A stretch of DNA of 64,000 nt, taken from the NCBI GenBank assembly GCA_018241505.1, contig JAFEDS010000016.1, positions 248,001 through 312,000 on the forward strand, in the 5' to 3' direction. Positions 41,997 to 50,071 of the stretch are shown here, piece after piece. How positions within the stretch are numbered: position 1 is the stretch's first letter; each line of letters opens with the position of its first letter. The DNA is from Pseudomonadota bacterium. GTDB lineage: Bacteria > Pseudomonadota > Gammaproteobacteria > Steroidobacterales > Steroidobacteraceae. The position numbers and the translations under genes were made by a program. The notes under the pieces were generated by a model. The model was not told the origin of the DNA, did not search any database, and worked only from the letters and a program-made list of their open reading frames with translations.

Positions 41997-42713
41997 TCAA
42001 ACAGCGGCGGACTTCACAGCCGGCAATGGTTGCACGGGCTTGAAGTGATGTATCTGATCGATTTTGCCGTCAACGATGTGGAGCTGACGGTGCACACGCT
42101 GCGCCAGCTCGGGATTGTGAGTCACCATCAGGATGGTGGTGCCCGCGGCATTGATTTCCATGAGCAGGTCCATGATCTGGTCCGACATGGTGGTGTCCAG
42201 GTTTCCCGTGGGTTCGTCCGCCAGGATGACACGCGGGTCTCCACAGATGGCGCGAGCAATGGCCACGCGCTGCTGCTGGCCGCCCGACAATTGCGACGGA
42301 ATGTGCTTCATGCGCGTGGTCAAACCAACGCGCTGCAGTGCCGCCGTGATGCGCCGGTGGCGCTCGGCTCCCGGCATCCGCCGATAGTGCAGCGGCGCCT
42401 CAATGTTGTGATAGATGTTGAGATCCGGTATCAGGTTGAAGCCTTGAAAGATGAAGCCGATTTTCTCGTTGCGGATGCGGGAGCGCTGATTGTCGGTCAG
42501 GCGGCTGACGTCCTGGCCATCAAAGGTGTAGCGGCCGCCGTCGAGCTCCTCCAGGAGCCCCGCCACATTCAGAAAGGTCGTTTTGCCGGAGCCGGAGTGA
42601 CCGGTGATGGCCACGAATTCACCCGCCTCCACTTTCAGAGTCAGGTCCCGCAGAGCATGGGTCTGGACCACTTCCGTACGGAACACCTTACTCACATTTT
42701 GCATTTCGATCAT
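41997..42713 (-). CDS. ABC transporter ATP-binding protein (MacB/LolD type)
   Basis: The 238-residue ATPase has GHSGSGKTT (Walker A), SQLSGGQQQRVAIARAI (signature), VILADEPTGNLD (Walker B) and VTHNPELA (switch His). The N-terminal MIEMQNVSKVFRTEVVQTHALRDL is typical of the LolD/MacB group. The ATG at 42713 follows AAGAGAG; the longer frame to 42836 overlaps the adaptor gene and was rejected. It powers the two permeases encoded immediately downstream. Confidence 0.93.
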   Translation of the reverse strand: MIEMQNVSKVFRTEVVQTHALRDLTLKVEAGEFVAITGHSGSGKTTFLNVAGLLEELDGGRYTFDGQDVSRLTDNQRSRIRNEKIGFIFQGFNLIPDLNIYHNIEAPLHYRRMPGAERHRRITAALQRVGLTTRMKHIPSQLSGGQQQRVAIARAICGDPRVILADEPTGNLDTTMSDQIMDLLMEINAAGTTILMVTHNPELAQRVHRQLHIVDGKIDQIHHFKPVQPLPAVKSAAV

Positions 42714-42729
42714 GGCGGCTCTCTTGTGT

Positions 42730-43998
42730 TTAATCGGCCAAGTGCACTTCCGGGGCATCGCCCAGGTCGCTGACGCTGGAAACAATGATCTGGTCACCTG
42801 CGTTGAGGCCGGAGAGAATCTGGACCTCACCCACACTCATGGGACCCAGCTTCACCGCCTGCCTGGTTGCTACGTCGCCTTGCACGCGATAGGCGACGGA
42901 GCCCGCGTCGACGAAGCCGCCGCGCTCGACTTTCAGCACATTGTTGCGTTGATCGAGAACGATACGGACACTGACTCGCTGGTTCTGGCGCACGCCCGGA
43001 GGCACCTGGTTGGCAAAGCGCACCCGGCCCTTCACCTCGTTCTGCTGCACTTCCGGTGAAATCGCGGTCACGCTGCCGCGATAGTTCCTGCCTGCATAGT
43101 TGATGTCAGCCGCCATACCGATCGCGAGATCCGACGCATAAGCTTCCGAGATGCTGAACTCCACCTCCAGGGCCGACAGATCCACGACCGTCAGCAACCC
43201 CTGGTTTTCCGCGACGGCGGCCTTTTGGCTCACCAACAGACTGCCCACCATGCCTTTCACAGGGGAACGCAGGGTCAACGCGTCCGAGCGACGCTCCAAA
43301 TCCGCGACCAGGAGCTTTTGCCGTTCGACGTCCGTGCGTTTGTTTTTCAGGTCGACATTGAGGCTGTCTTCCTGCAAGCGCGCATTGGAGAGCGCATGGT
43401 CAAATGTCAACTTCGCGTCATCCCGCGCGTCCTGCGCCTTGTCGTAATCGCGTTGCGCCACCACTCCCTGTTCGATGCCGCTTTTCATCCGCTCCAGCTC
43501 GCGTTGAGTCGCCCGAACCTGTGTGGTTGCCAGATCGACCGTCTGCTTGCTTTCCAGAATCTGCCGGTGGGTCTCGATCGCCTGGCGCTCGAGCGTCTCT
43601 TTGAGGCCTTCGAGGCTGGCGCGCTCCCGCGCCAGCTCATTGTTCAACGCCGGGCTGTCCACGGTGCCCAACACCTGCTTCGGCATGACGGGCGCTCCAG
43701 CCACGACATCAAAGGTCACAGTGCCGATGGCGGATGAAAACAGGGTCGGGCTGTTCGCCACCACCACGAGCCCGTCGGCGGCAACATCGCGAACAAAGGC
43801 TCCTCGTGTGACCGTCGCTATTCGCACACGCGCCCGTGGGACCACTACTTTCGCAGCCAGCCACGATTTGATGACCAGTCCAAAGACCAGGATGAGTACC
43901 GCAGCGCCCCCTCCGAGCATCACGAGGAACCGCCGCCGGCGCGTACCGCCATCCGGGTCGACAATCACATCCTGCGCCGAAGTATCGCGTACATTCAT
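42730..43998 (-). CDS. Periplasmic adaptor of a tripartite efflux pump (MacA/HlyD-like)
   Basis: The 422-residue protein has an N-terminal anchor helix (FLVMLGGGAAVLILVFGLVI), a lipoyl domain split around a long helical hairpin (about 110-245, with RASLEGLKETLERQ and KLLVADLERRSDALTL), the second lipoyl half LRSPVKGMVGSLLVSQ, a beta-barrel domain and a membrane-proximal domain ending LSGLNAGDQIIVSSVSDLGD. It would bridge the ABC permeases and the TolC-type channel encoded just before it. Its ATG overlaps the TolC stop (ATGA, 43998-43995). Confidence 0.92.
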   Translation of the reverse strand: MNVRDTSAQDVIVDPDGGTRRRRFLVMLGGGAAVLILVFGLVIKSWLAAKVVVPRARVRIATVTRGAFVRDVAADGLVVVANSPTLFSSAIGTVTFDVVAGAPVMPKQVLGTVDSPALNNELARERASLEGLKETLERQAIETHRQILESKQTVDLATTQVRATQRELERMKSGIEQGVVAQRDYDKAQDARDDAKLTFDHALSNARLQEDSLNVDLKNKRTDVERQKLLVADLERRSDALTLRSPVKGMVGSLLVSQKAAVAENQGLLTVVDLSALEVEFSISEAYASDLAIGMAADINYAGRNYRGSVTAISPEVQQNEVKGRVRFANQVPPGVRQNQRVSVRIVLDQRNNVLKVERGGFVDAGSVAYRVQGDVATRQAVKLGPMSVGEVQILSGLNAGDQIIVSSVSDLGDAPEVHLAD

Positions 43999-45368
43999 TT
44001 GTTGTTTACCAACAGCCCGTCAATCACCTGCAGATCCCGCTCCAACAGCCTGCCGGCCTGCTGTTTCAATGTCAGCAACGCGGTCAGGTAGTCGTAGCGC
44101 GTCTGACTGTAGGTGCGTTCCACGGCGTAGTAGTTGTTCTGGGCGTTGAGAAGGTCGAAAACACTACCCGTACCGAATTCCACATTGCGTTGGCTCGCTT
44201 CAACCGACTCGCGCGCCGACTCAACGGCGCGCTTTGCGGCACCGATCCGCGCGATCCCTGTGACCACTCCGCGGTAGGACGCGCGCGTCAGACGCTCGGT
44301 ATTGCGTTGCGTGGTGTCGTACTGAGCTTCCGCTTGCCGGTACAGCGCCCGCGATTGCCGGACGGCCGAGGACACTGCGCCGCCCTGGAACAGAGGCCAG
44401 TTGAACGAGACCATGGCGGAATCGAGCGATTGATTGCCGCCGAAGGCCGGGTTCTGCCAGGTGTGAGCCGTGCTGACATTGAGGTTCAGGGTCGGCAAGC
44501 CCTTGCCACGCTGTACCGCCACGTCGCGATCCTGTGCCTGTGCTTGAAGCTGGGCGGCGCGGACTGTGGGATTGTCCTGACTGGCAGATGCGACCCACGC
44601 ATCGACCGAGGCCGGATCGGGAGAAGTCAGCGGAATGTCATCTATCAACGCGGCGATGTCGGCGTTATGGGGACCGACGATTTCGGTCATCGCCAATTCA
44701 GCGTCATCGAGCGTATTCTGCGCATCGATGACTCCCTGCTCGGTCGCATCATAGAAGGCCTGCGCCTGCGCCACATCGCTGCGCGGGCTGGTTCCGATAC
44801 GCTCGCGGATCTTCGCCTGATTGAGCAAGGTGCCAAAGGCCTCGCGGGCGCGCCGATTGGTCGCAAGTTGGTCCTTGGCCGAGAGAATGCCGAAATACGC
44901 GGTCGCCACCCGAAGCAACAGGTTCTGTTGGGCCGCGAGCAGGTTGGCCTGTGCACTGGCGGCGAGGAGACTCGCTTGCCTCAGGCGGCTGAAGGACTCG
45001 AAACTCCACAGCGTTTGGGTCAGCGTAAGGCCGTAAGCATGGGTGTTCGTGTAGCAATACTGAGTCGGCTGATCAGACGACAGCGCACAATTGGTTGCCT
45101 GGCTGGTCGTTGCTATGGTGGATGCAGCGATTTCCTGGGTCCCCTGACGTTCCCGGCCTGCGCTCGCGTTGGCACTGAATTGCGGCAACCATTGCGCCAG
45201 CGCCTGCGGCCGCGACTCAATCGCCGCGTCGCGTTGGTAGGTCGCCGCTTGCAGCACGGCATCCCGCGACAGCGCCAAGCGGTACAGGTCCAGCAAATTG
45301 TTCGCGCACGCCGGGCCCGCTCCTCCAACAAGGACTGCCACAATGAGGACATTCCGTAGCCTGACCAG
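43995..45368 (-). CDS. TolC-family outer-membrane efflux protein
   Basis: The protein has about 457 residues. Two OEP repeats form the helical tunnel: LLDLYRLALSRDAVLQAA..., LLLRVATAYFGILSAKDQL and, in the second half, TRASYRGVVTGIARIGAAKRAVESAR and FGTGSVFDLLNAQNNYYAVER. The first recognised standard start, GTG 45341, leaves a truncated signal peptide and has no good ribosome binding site. In frame at 45368 is a CTG preceded by GGGAG at 7-base spacing; it would encode VRLRNVLIVAVLVGGAG, a complete signal peptide cleaved after ACA. I therefore propose CTG initiation. It is the first gene of the five-gene efflux operon and could also serve the type I exporter, whose operon lacks a channel. Confidence 0.88.
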   Translation of the reverse strand: MVRLRNVLIVAVLVGGAGPACANNLLDLYRLALSRDAVLQAATYQRDAAIESRPQALAQWLPQFSANASAGRERQGTQEIAASTIATTSQATNCALSSDQPTQYCYTNTHAYGLTLTQTLWSFESFSRLRQASLLAASAQANLLAAQQNLLLRVATAYFGILSAKDQLATNRRAREAFGTLLNQAKIRERIGTSPRSDVAQAQAFYDATEQGVIDAQNTLDDAELAMTEIVGPHNADIAALIDDIPLTSPDPASVDAWVASASQDNPTVRAAQLQAQAQDRDVAVQRGKGLPTLNLNVSTAHTWQNPAFGGNQSLDSAMVSFNWPLFQGGAVSSAVRQSRALYRQAEAQYDTTQRNTERLTRASYRGVVTGIARIGAAKRAVESARESVEASQRNVEFGTGSVFDLLNAQNNYYAVERTYSQTRYDYLTALLTLKQQAGRLLERDLQVIDGLLVNNK

Positions 45369-45484
45369 TGGACTGCTCCCACGCGATACACTGCTGTGCT
45401 GCTGTAGAGATGCGGCAGACCGGAAAAGCGTTTAGGGAGCCGCGAAGTTTTTTGTTCCCCGTTGAGAATCAGTAAGATACTGAC

Positions 45485-45733
45485 ATGAGCAGCCAATACA
45501 TTCGTTTGATGGATTTGTTACGCCGCCCGGAAGGATGTGGCGTACCCGAGGCGGCAGCGGCACTCGGCATCACCCCGGCGGGATGCCGGGGCATGATCAG
45601 GGACCTGAAGCGGTTGCTGCCGATTGAGACTTCTTATGGTCCACATGGCGGCCGCGGACGCGGCCGTTCCGCGACTCATTTCATACGAGCGGCGCTGGAC
45701 AGCGCGTCAGGTCAGGGGCTGACGTCGGGCTGA
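45485..45733 (+). CDS. Small helix-turn-helix-like protein, function unknown
   Basis: The 82-residue protein's first half reads as a winged-helix or AsnC-like start: IRLMDLLRRPEGCGVPEAAAALGITPAGCRGMIRDL with a plausible helix-turn-helix at residues 20-43. A basic glycine/arginine stretch (YGPHGGRGRGRS) follows. It diverges from the TolC efflux operon with about 116 bases between, so it is a candidate local regulator. Its 3' end overlaps the tail of the convergent M55 gene by 22 bases. No clear ribosome binding site is visible. Confidence 0.5.
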   Translation: MSSQYIRLMDLLRRPEGCGVPEAAAALGITPAGCRGMIRDLKRLLPIETSYGPHGGRGRGRSATHFIRAALDSASGQGLTSG

Positions 45734-46614
45734 TACGACTCCGCCACCATGATGATGTCTACGGCTTCGCCAATGGTTTTGGCAACATACTTGACTGTCC
45801 GCGAGCCCACCCGCTCCATGCCCGGCAGGTAACTGAAGATCTCGGCGGCGGCGTAGTTCTTGTAACTCATCTCGAGAGTCACCGGCGTAGTCACTGCATA
45901 GGGCTTGAATTCGGCCACCCGAGCCAGCGCCGAGCGCACGCCGGACTCGATGCGCGCAGCGGATTCAGCCGGCGTGAGGGTTTCCGCGGAATGGAAGCTC
46001 AACGCCTTCTTGGTCTCCACGGTGACAACGTTGCCGATGCGATCGCGCAACTCGGCGGTAGCGACGTCATCTCCCGAAACAAACACCACGGGCACACCGA
46101 GGGCCCCGGCCTGCGCCGCACCAATTTCGCCTTCACTCACGTCGTGTCCGTTGATTGCGATGCGGGTGAATGTTGCGCTGGAGATGGTGTGCGCGCGCAC
46201 ACCGGCGGGACTGCTTGCCGAGGCGTGATAGCCGATCATGATCGCGGCATTGAAGCTCGAATCGAGCCCCGCCATCATGGCGCCGTGCCGCGGCCACGAG
46301 CGGATGACTCGCACATCGCGCGGCAACTCGTCGATCAGCAGACTCTCGCCATTGCCGTGAGAATCGGCGATCAGAATTTTCGTGGCGCCGGCCGCCTTCG
46401 CAGCTCGCACCGCCGCCAGTACCTCATTCGTCATGAAATGCCGGGCGCGCTCGTACTCAAATCCCTGAGGCCCAAGCTGGTCGGCCGTCACCACGCCCGC
46501 AATGCCCTCCATGTCCACGGAGATGTACACGGCGAGCGGCTTTTCAGCCGCCATCGCCGGGCGTGTCATTACGAGGACCAGGGCAACTCCCAAGGCTAAC
46601 GATGTAATCTTCAA
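45712..46614 (-). CDS. Exported M55-family D-aminopeptidase-like protein (DppA type)
   Basis: The 300-residue protein has a signal peptide (KITSLALGVALVLV, then MTRPAMA/AE) and an M55 core: YISVDMEGIAGVV (zinc ligands Asp and Glu), RHFMTNEVLAAVRAAKAAGA, ILIADSHGNGESLL (His ligand), IMIGYHASASSPAGVRAHT (two more His) and GEIGAAQAGALGVPVVFVSGD. B. subtilis DppA of this family cleaves D-Ala-D-Ala-type peptides with D-stereospecificity; it is cytoplasmic, this one should be periplasmic. Start choice: GTG at 46623 overlaps the ribosome binding site AAGGAG (46628-46623), so the TTG at 46614, 8 bases past it, is the true start. It extends the D-peptide theme of the left end of the window. Confidence 0.9.
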   Translation of the reverse strand: MKITSLALGVALVLVMTRPAMAAEKPLAVYISVDMEGIAGVVTADQLGPQGFEYERARHFMTNEVLAAVRAAKAAGATKILIADSHGNGESLLIDELPRDVRVIRSWPRHGAMMAGLDSSFNAAIMIGYHASASSPAGVRAHTISSATFTRIAINGHDVSEGEIGAAQAGALGVPVVFVSGDDVATAELRDRIGNVVTVETKKALSFHSAETLTPAESAARIESGVRSALARVAEFKPYAVTTPVTLEMSYKNYAAAEIFSYLPGMERVGSRTVKYVAKTIGEAVDIIMVAESYQPDVSP

Positions 46615-46636
46615 AATAACCACTCCTTACGGAAAA

Positions 46637-47863
46637 TCAGGCACGACGAGGCAGAACCGAGCGGGCCGTGATGTCCGCCAGCTTCGGTGTGCCCGCCTGC
46701 CGCATGATGGCCTGTAGCTCGCGCGAATAGATATCCAATACCGCTTCGACGCCTTCCTGGCCAAACGCGGCCAGACCCCAACCGTGCGGCCGGCCAATGC
46801 CAACCGCCGTCGCCCCGAGCGCCAGCGCCTTGAAAATGTCGGTGCCGCGGCGAACTCCACCATCCACGAAAACCGGCACCTTGCGCTTTACCGCGGCAAC
46901 CACCTCCGGCACGCAGTCGATGGTGGCACGCAAGGTCTCCTCGTTGCGGCCGCCATGATTGGAGATGATGATGGCATCGACCCCCTGCTGCAAGGCGAGA
47001 GAGGCGTCTTCTCCCGTCACAATTCCCTTGACCATCAGCTTGCCACGAACCCGGTCGCGCAGTCGCCGCAGCCAGGGCAATGTCATGTTGGGTGGAGTCA
47101 GCTCATGCACGCGCGAAACATCGAGACCGGCGAACAGCGGCGCCTTCAGCCACATATCGTGCCGATTGTCTTTGTGACAAGCGCTGCACGGCCGCGTGTC
47201 GACTCGGGTCGCGCGTTTGAGTGTCTCGGAATTGCGCACCTCGTGGGTAACCGTCGTGTCAACGGAAAGGACGATGGCATCGGCACCCGCCTTTTCGGCG
47301 CGCTCAACCATGCGTTCAGTCACTGACCAATCGTCGGTTGGGTAAAGCTGTTGCCAGACAGGGCCGCCCCGTTCAGACAATACACGCTCGAGTGAGACTG
47401 ACGAGCCACTCGAGAGCATCATCTGGACGGACCGGCTCGCCGCGGCACGGCCCACAGCCGCTTCGCCATCGGGGTGAAAGGCGCGCATGCTGGAAACGGC
47501 GGACAGATAAATGGGAAGCGGCCACCGGCTACCGAAGACACTCGATCCGGTGTTGAGTTGAGTGAGATCCGCAAAGCGGCGGGCACGGATCTCGTAGTCC
47601 CCGAAGGCGGCTTCGTTCCTCTTCAGGGTGCGGTCATCGTCAATGCCGGTCGCCAGATAGCCGAAATGGGCCGGGGGCAGTGCCTGTTGCGCCAGCAGCT
47701 CGAAGTCACGCACATTGAGCACATTCTTGGCGCCGAGCTTCTTTGCTGAAGCATCCGCCGCCGCATCCGCGCTGGTGGACTCGCGCGCCCATGCCAGAAA
47801 CGGCAGTGCCGTGGCTGCTGCCATGACGTGCCTGCGCGTCCGATATAAATGACGATTGCGCAC
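46637..47863 (-). CDS. Exported FMN-dependent alpha-hydroxy-acid dehydrogenase with CxxCH motif
   Basis: The 408-residue protein has a probable twin-arginine-type leader (YRTRRHVMAAATALPFLAWA). The TIM-barrel FMN family (lactate dehydrogenase/glycolate oxidase) is shown by YLSAVSSMRAFHPDGE, LSSGSSVSLE, VWQQLYP, KGIVTGEDA, IISNHGGRNEE (catalytic His303 and Arg306) and FVDGGVRRGTDIFKALALGA. It would oxidise a 2-hydroxy acid. In the variable loop is CSACH (226-230), the haem c attachment motif, followed by KDNRHDMW. If exported unfolded and matured with haem the enzyme could pass electrons to cytochromes, but Tat export after folding would complicate this. It lies 22 bases upstream of the M55 start and is probably co-transcribed with it. 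Confidence 0.87.
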   Translation of the reverse strand: MRNRHLYRTRRHVMAAATALPFLAWARESTSADAAADASAKKLGAKNVLNVRDFELLAQQALPPAHFGYLATGIDDDRTLKRNEAAFGDYEIRARRFADLTQLNTGSSVFGSRWPLPIYLSAVSSMRAFHPDGEAAVGRAAASRSVQMMLSSGSSVSLERVLSERGGPVWQQLYPTDDWSVTERMVERAEKAGADAIVLSVDTTVTHEVRNSETLKRATRVDTRPCSACHKDNRHDMWLKAPLFAGLDVSRVHELTPPNMTLPWLRRLRDRVRGKLMVKGIVTGEDASLALQQGVDAIIISNHGGRNEETLRATIDCVPEVVAAVKRKVPVFVDGGVRRGTDIFKALALGATAVGIGRPHGWGLAAFGQEGVEAVLDIYSRELQAIMRQAGTPKLADITARSVLPRRA

Positions 47864-47956
47864 CGTACCCCCTGGTCTGGGGCATCCGCTCTACCGCTGT
47901 CGGACGCCGCTTGTTTTTCTTGAGGCTAGCACGTTCGTCACGGCGTTGCGCGTTGC

Positions 47957-48409
47957 TCAGTCCTGCGCGTCGGCCAGCTCCCTGGCGGCTGTTTCTATAC
48001 GCCCCAACATTTCGCGAAGCGCCGCAATCTCGCTCGTGCTGAAAGACGCCACGAGCTGAGCTTCGTAATCCAGGGCGGCCGGCGCAATGCGCCGGTGCAG
48101 CTCCTGACCACTTTTCGATAATCGCAGGCGGCGGGCGCGACCGTCATGGGCATCCGGAACACGGGTAACGAGACCACGGTTCGCGAGCGCGATGGCAGCC
48201 CGGCTGACGGCAACCTTGTCCATCAGAGTCAACACTACGAGATCCTGCTGTGTGCAAACACCATGCTCGTGCAACACAGCAACCAGGCGCCACTCAGGCA
48301 CACTCAGGTCAAATTTCTGTTGGTAGGCAGCGGCAACCAGGCGGCTCACGGCATTGGCCGCAATTGAAAGCTGGTAAGGTAGAAAGCCATGCAGGCGAAG
48401 CGTGCCCAT
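47957..48409 (-). CDS. MarR-family transcriptional regulator
   Basis: The 150-residue winged-helix protein has LSVPEWRLVAVLHEHG, TLMDKVAVSRAAIALANRGLVTRVPDAHDGRARRLRLS (recognition helix and basic wing) and a dimerisation C-terminus. The start is the ATG at 48409, whose A is the last base of the FAH stop (TGATG); a GTG at 48418 is also possible. As the last gene of the VOC-FAH-MarR operon it probably regulates it in response to an aromatic or ring-cleavage metabolite, as other MarR proteins in such clusters do. Confidence 0.9.
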   Translation of the reverse strand: MGTLRLHGFLPYQLSIAANAVSRLVAAAYQQKFDLSVPEWRLVAVLHEHGVCTQQDLVVLTLMDKVAVSRAAIALANRGLVTRVPDAHDGRARRLRLSKSGQELHRRIAPAALDYEAQLVASFSTSEIAALREMLGRIETAARELADAQD

Positions 48410-49416
48410 CAGCGGCACTGAATGGTCTGATCGATGCAGCCGAAGATCGACTGCCCTCGTGGATCCAACATTTCAATCTGCACGCGGTCGCCCTCCTTCA
48501 GAAAGGGAGTGCGTGGCGCGCCGGCGGTAATGGTTTCGACCATCCGGATCTCGGCTAGACAGGAATAGCCGAGCCCACCGGCCTGGACCGGACGCCCCGG
48601 TGAGCCATCGGGATCGCGGTTCGAGACTGTCCCGGATCCCAGTACGGTGCCGGCTCGCAGCGCACGGGTCCTCGCAGCGTGAGCAATGAGCTGGCCGAAA
48701 TCGAAGGTCATGTCGCATCCGGCATTCGGGTGGCCGAAGAGCGCGCCATTGAGGCGCGAAATCAGGGGCAGATGCAGCTTCGCCCCTTGCCAATGCGGCG
48801 CCAACGCATCCGGCGTCACCGCGAGCGGCGAGAATGCCGAGGACGGCTTGGATTGGTAGAAACCAAAACCCTTGGCCAACTCGCCCGGGATGAGATTACG
48901 CAAGCTCACATCATTCGCCAGGAGAACGAGCTTGATGTGCCGGCGCGCCTCCTCCGGGCTGACTGACATCGGCACATCGTCGAGGACGACCGCGACCTCC
49001 GCCTCGAAATCGCAACCCCACGACTCGTCCTTCAAGGTAATCGGCGCGTGTGGAGCGAGAAAGTCATCCGAGCCCCCCTGATACATCAAGGGATCGGTCC
49101 AGAAGCTGGGTGGCAGCTCAGCTCCCCGGGCGCGCCGTACCAACTCGACATGATTCACGTAAGCCGATCCATCTACCCACTGATACGCACGAGGCAGCGG
49201 TGAAGCACAATCGCCCTGACGGAACGGCTGCCTGCCAACCGCATTGCGCGCGAGCGCCTCGGCACGGATGCGCAGCTTGGGCTCGATGCCGGACCAATCA
49301 TCTAGTGCCGCCTGCAGTGTCGGCGCAATGTCGGTCGCATCCGTATACCCCTCGAGGTCGTCGGAGACCACGACGAGGCGGCCGTCGCGACCGTGTTTGA
49401 GCGATGCCAGCTTCAT
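48409..49416 (-). CDS. Fumarylacetoacetate hydrolase family protein
   Basis: The 335-residue protein starts MKLASLKHGRDGRLVVVSDD and contains LPRAYQWVDGSAYVNH, then DFEAEVAVVLDD (metal-binding Glu pattern), NDVSLRNLIPGELAKGFGFYQSKP and a C-terminal GTVLGSGTVSNRD segment. Proteins of this group with the FQSKP-type motif act as fumarylacetoacetases or 2-keto-4-pentenoate hydratase-like enzymes late in aromatic ring degradation. The ATG at 49416 overlaps the VOC stop (ATGA). Coupling to a VOC enzyme fits a ring-opening followed by C-C hydrolysis pair, but the parent aromatic compound cannot be named. Confidence 0.9.
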   Translation of the reverse strand: MKLASLKHGRDGRLVVVSDDLEGYTDATDIAPTLQAALDDWSGIEPKLRIRAEALARNAVGRQPFRQGDCASPLPRAYQWVDGSAYVNHVELVRRARGAELPPSFWTDPLMYQGGSDDFLAPHAPITLKDESWGCDFEAEVAVVLDDVPMSVSPEEARRHIKLVLLANDVSLRNLIPGELAKGFGFYQSKPSSAFSPLAVTPDALAPHWQGAKLHLPLISRLNGALFGHPNAGCDMTFDFGQLIAHAARTRALRAGTVLGSGTVSNRDPDGSPGRPVQAGGLGYSCLAEIRMVETITAGAPRTPFLKEGDRVQIEMLDPRGQSIFGCIDQTIQCR

Positions 49417-49979
49417 TCTTTCGCCCTGGGTGTTGGCGCCACAGGGGGCACCGCGCGCGCCTTTTCGTGCAGCCAGGCCGCGTGTTGGGGTGCCTTCTTC
49501 GTTCGCGACCACTCATCCAGCATCAGGGGTGCGACCCGGCGCAACTCCTGCAACTGCGCCGCGGTACCGGTATCAACAGCGAGCTCCACGCGATGGCCGT
49601 TGGGATCAAAAAAATAGATGGAGCAAAATATGCCGTGATCGGTGGGCCCGACCACACTCACCCCATGCGCTTCAGCACGGAGCTTCGCGGCGTGCAGCAC
49701 ATCGAGGGAGTCCACTTTGAAAGCAATGTGTTGGACCCATTCCGGCGTGTGCGGATCGCGGCCCATGCCAGGCTGCTCGGGCAGCTCGAAAAAAGCCAGG
49801 ACGTTTCCGTTACCGGCGTCCAGGAACACATGCATGTACGGATCATAGGCACCGGTGGACGGGACGTGGTCCTCCGCGAACGCTATCTGGAATTCCATGT
49901 CCAGGATGTCGCGGTAGAAGGCGACGGTCTCCTTCGCATCCTTGCAGCGATAGGCGACGTGATGAATGCCATTGAGCAT
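49413..49979 (-). CDS. VOC-superfamily protein, possible extradiol dioxygenase or glyoxalase
   Basis: The 188-residue protein has two VOC modules: LNGIHHVAYRCKDAKETVAFYRDIL with the first metal His, EWVQHIAFKVDS with the second His, and FFDPNGHRVELA with the terminal Glu. These are the three ligands of a VOC metal site. A 40-residue C-terminal tail rich in basic residues and Ala is extra. First gene of an operon with a fumarylacetoacetase-family enzyme and a MarR regulator. The ATG at 49979 is chosen over the upstream start at 50018 because the fold begins there. Confidence 0.87.
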   Translation of the reverse strand: MLNGIHHVAYRCKDAKETVAFYRDILDMEFQIAFAEDHVPSTGAYDPYMHVFLDAGNGNVLAFFELPEQPGMGRDPHTPEWVQHIAFKVDSLDVLHAAKLRAEAHGVSVVGPTDHGIFCSIYFFDPNGHRVELAVDTGTAAQLQELRRVAPLMLDEWSRTKKAPQHAAWLHEKARAVPPVAPTPRAKE

Positions 49980-50071
49980 GGGTAGATAGTAACATCTGAA
50001 ACTACTTTGGCAAGGCACATCCGGTATCCTGTGCGCCGAAGCCGCCCCACTGGCGGCACGGCCAGGTGCCT

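Noticed and set aside
43995-45368. TolC gene as a dedicated part of the type I secretion system
   Set aside because: It overlaps the MacA-like adaptor by ATGA and heads that efflux operon; sharing with the RTX exporter is possible but not shown.
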